Assembly: GCA_030609865.1 (NCBI GenBank)
Contig: JAUWSZ010000101.1
Span: 1 to 7,328, forward strand
Source: a bacterium
GTDB taxonomy: Bacteria; Desulfobacterota; DSWW01
DNA length: 7,328 nucleotides
Direction of reading: 5' to 3'
Position 1 is the first letter of the stretch. The number at the start of each line of letters is the position of its first letter. Under the pieces are notes generated by a model that was not told the origin of the DNA, searched no databases, and was given only the letters and a program-made list of their open reading frames with translations. Below are positions 6,537 to 7,328 of this stretch, one piece after another. Position numbers and translations under genes: made by a program.

Positions 6537-7217
6537 TTACCAGATACGGTAGGAGATCTCGATGTTGTGCATGTTGAGGCCGGGGTTCGGCTGCTGGATG
6601 TCCGCGTTGGATACGTGCTGGAATTCGTAGCCGATGCTCAGATTCCGGATCGGGAACAGGGAGATCCCGCCGTGGGTCATGAACTGAATGTGACCGCTCA
6701 GATCCTCTTCGCCGTAGCGGTCCTCGCTGAGAAAGGCAGGGCTGATTCCCAGATCGATCCCGACGATCCACCCCTTCTTCCGGACGGCCAGGCTGGGGCC
6801 CAGGGAACCGAGAAAGCCCGTGGTTCCGGCGGCGCTCAGGGCGGCCCCGGTGAAGTCGAGGCGTGAGGCGAGGATCCAGCCCGACTTGGGGCGCCAGGCC
6901 CACGGAAGGTACCAATTGAAGAAGAACTCGTACTTCCTGAAGTACGCCTCGTTGCGATGGTCGCTCAGTCCGTACCGGAACCCGGTATCGAACTTCTCCC
7001 TGTAAGTCGTATTGTCTCGATGGGAATTCTCTACTTGCGAGGCATCTGGGGCTGCGGCTTCGGCGACCGCAGGGACCGGCGTCGCTGCGCCCACCACGAT
7101 CCCGAACAGGAGCAAGCACACGATCCAAACACTACGAGAGAGCAGGAGATTCAAGACACTATACCGAGACGGAAAGGGGTTTGAGGATTCAGGTTTGGTT
7201 CCCAACCCGTCCTTCAT
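6537..7217 (-). CDS. PagL-like outer-membrane lipid A 3-O-deacylase (acyloxyacyl hydrolase family)
   Basis: Predicted outer-membrane beta-barrel hydrolase that would remove the 3-O-linked acyl chain of lipid A. With the ATG at 7217 it has 226 residues. A hydrophobic export segment (SVWIVCLLLFGIVVGAA) ends near AVAEA. Alternating beta-strand segments rich in aromatic residues follow, for example YEFFFNWYLPWAW, and the last residue is Trp (SYRIW), as outer-membrane proteins usually end in an aromatic residue. The PagL signature is present near the C-terminus: EFQHVSNADI then QPNPGLN, giving His201, Ser203 and Asn204. In Pseudomonas PagL the triad is His126-Ser128-Glu140; here the position 14 residues after the His is Asn215, not Glu. 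The start is uncertain. GTG 7244 opens the frame but would leave almost no leader after the predicted promoter. ATG 7217 is chosen but has only weak GGCGGG upstream and a long n-region. TTG 7154 would give a more standard signal peptide (MNLLLSRSVW). Confidence 0.75.
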   Translation of the reverse strand: MKDGLGTKPESSNPFPSRYSVLNLLLSRSVWIVCLLLFGIVVGAATPVPAVAEAAAPDASQVENSHRDNTTYREKFDTGFRYGLSDHRNEAYFRKYEFFFNWYLPWAWRPKSGWILASRLDFTGAALSAAGTTGFLGSLGPSLAVRKKGWIVGIDLGISPAFLSEDRYGEEDLSGHIQFMTHGGISLFPIRNLSIGYEFQHVSNADIQQPNPGLNMHNIEISYRIW

Positions 7218-7221
7218 CGGG

Positions 7222-7239
7222 TCGGCGTAAACCCGCCGA
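7222..7239 (-). other. Perfect 6-bp hairpin in the leader of the PagL-like gene
   Basis: TCGGCG (7222-7227) and CGCCGA (7234-7239) are perfect complements around a 6-nt loop. On the minus strand the hairpin ends 4 nt before ATG 7217 and includes the only purine-rich candidate ribosome site (GGCGGG). If transcribed, it could hinder initiation at 7217 or favour a start further downstream. A short stem like this can occur by chance in GC-rich DNA. Confidence 0.4.
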
Positions 7240-7265
7240 ACCACTCCAGACGGACCGGAGACCCT

Positions 7266-7293
7266 TCTATAAGAAGAAGGCGGGGAAAGTCAA
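7266..7293 (-). promoter_or_regulatory. Putative sigma-70 promoter for the PagL-like gene
   Basis: On the minus strand, TTGACT (7293-7288, five of six matches to TTGACA) is followed by a 16-bp spacer and TATAGA (7271-7266, four of six matches to TATAAT). Transcription would begin near 7258-7260. That gives a leader of about 40 nt to ATG 7217, whereas a start at GTG 7244 would leave only about 15 nt. No operator or other regulator site is recognised nearby. Confidence 0.45.
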
Positions 7294-7328
7294 TAGACGC
7301 GCGTGCCGGGTCCGCGGCGATTACGAGC

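Overview
The window is a gene-dense piece of a Gram-negative bacterial chromosome with high G+C (about 60% by eye). The Gram-negative assignment rests on an inner-membrane/periplasm RND metal-efflux system and a predicted outer-membrane PagL-type beta-barrel. The lineage cannot be fixed from the sequence. The mixture of genes suggests an environmental proteobacterium or a relative such as Desulfobacterota or Myxococcota, but that is inference.

Left part, plus strand (1-3275): the last 51 codons of a periplasmic adaptor (CzcB/CusB-type membrane-fusion protein) are followed 45 bp later by a complete CzcA/CusA-family RND pump. Together they form the B-A part of a heavy-metal efflux operon whose other genes lie off the left edge. 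The pump mixes features of the two classic subtypes. It lacks the CusA methionine ladder in the periplasmic cleft, as CzcA does, but it also lacks the first aspartate of the CzcA membrane motif.

Right part, minus strand (3287-7217): five genes run in one direction and converge on the pump gene with only 11 bp between stop codons. In transcription order they are a PagL-like lipid A deacylase, an HLD-I haloalkane dehalogenase with all catalytic residues, an exported SagB/ThcOx-type nitroreductase, a class I SAM-dependent methyltransferase and a guanine-deaminase-like cytidine-deaminase-fold enzyme. A sigma-70-like promoter precedes the first gene. A nested GC-rich inverted repeat of the ATTCCCGC...GCGGGAAT type lies between the first and second genes. 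The last four genes are 46-89 bp apart and each has a recognisable Shine-Dalgarno sequence, so they may be co-transcribed, but no pathway obviously links them.

There is no rRNA, tRNA, CRISPR array, transposase or integrase, and no non-coding stretch over 300 bp. I do not see a clear new multi-gene system. The points most worth checking are the hybrid metal-selectivity signature of the pump, the altered triad position in the PagL-like enzyme, the intact dehalogenase beside an exported flavoenzyme and a methyltransferase, and the nested repeat.
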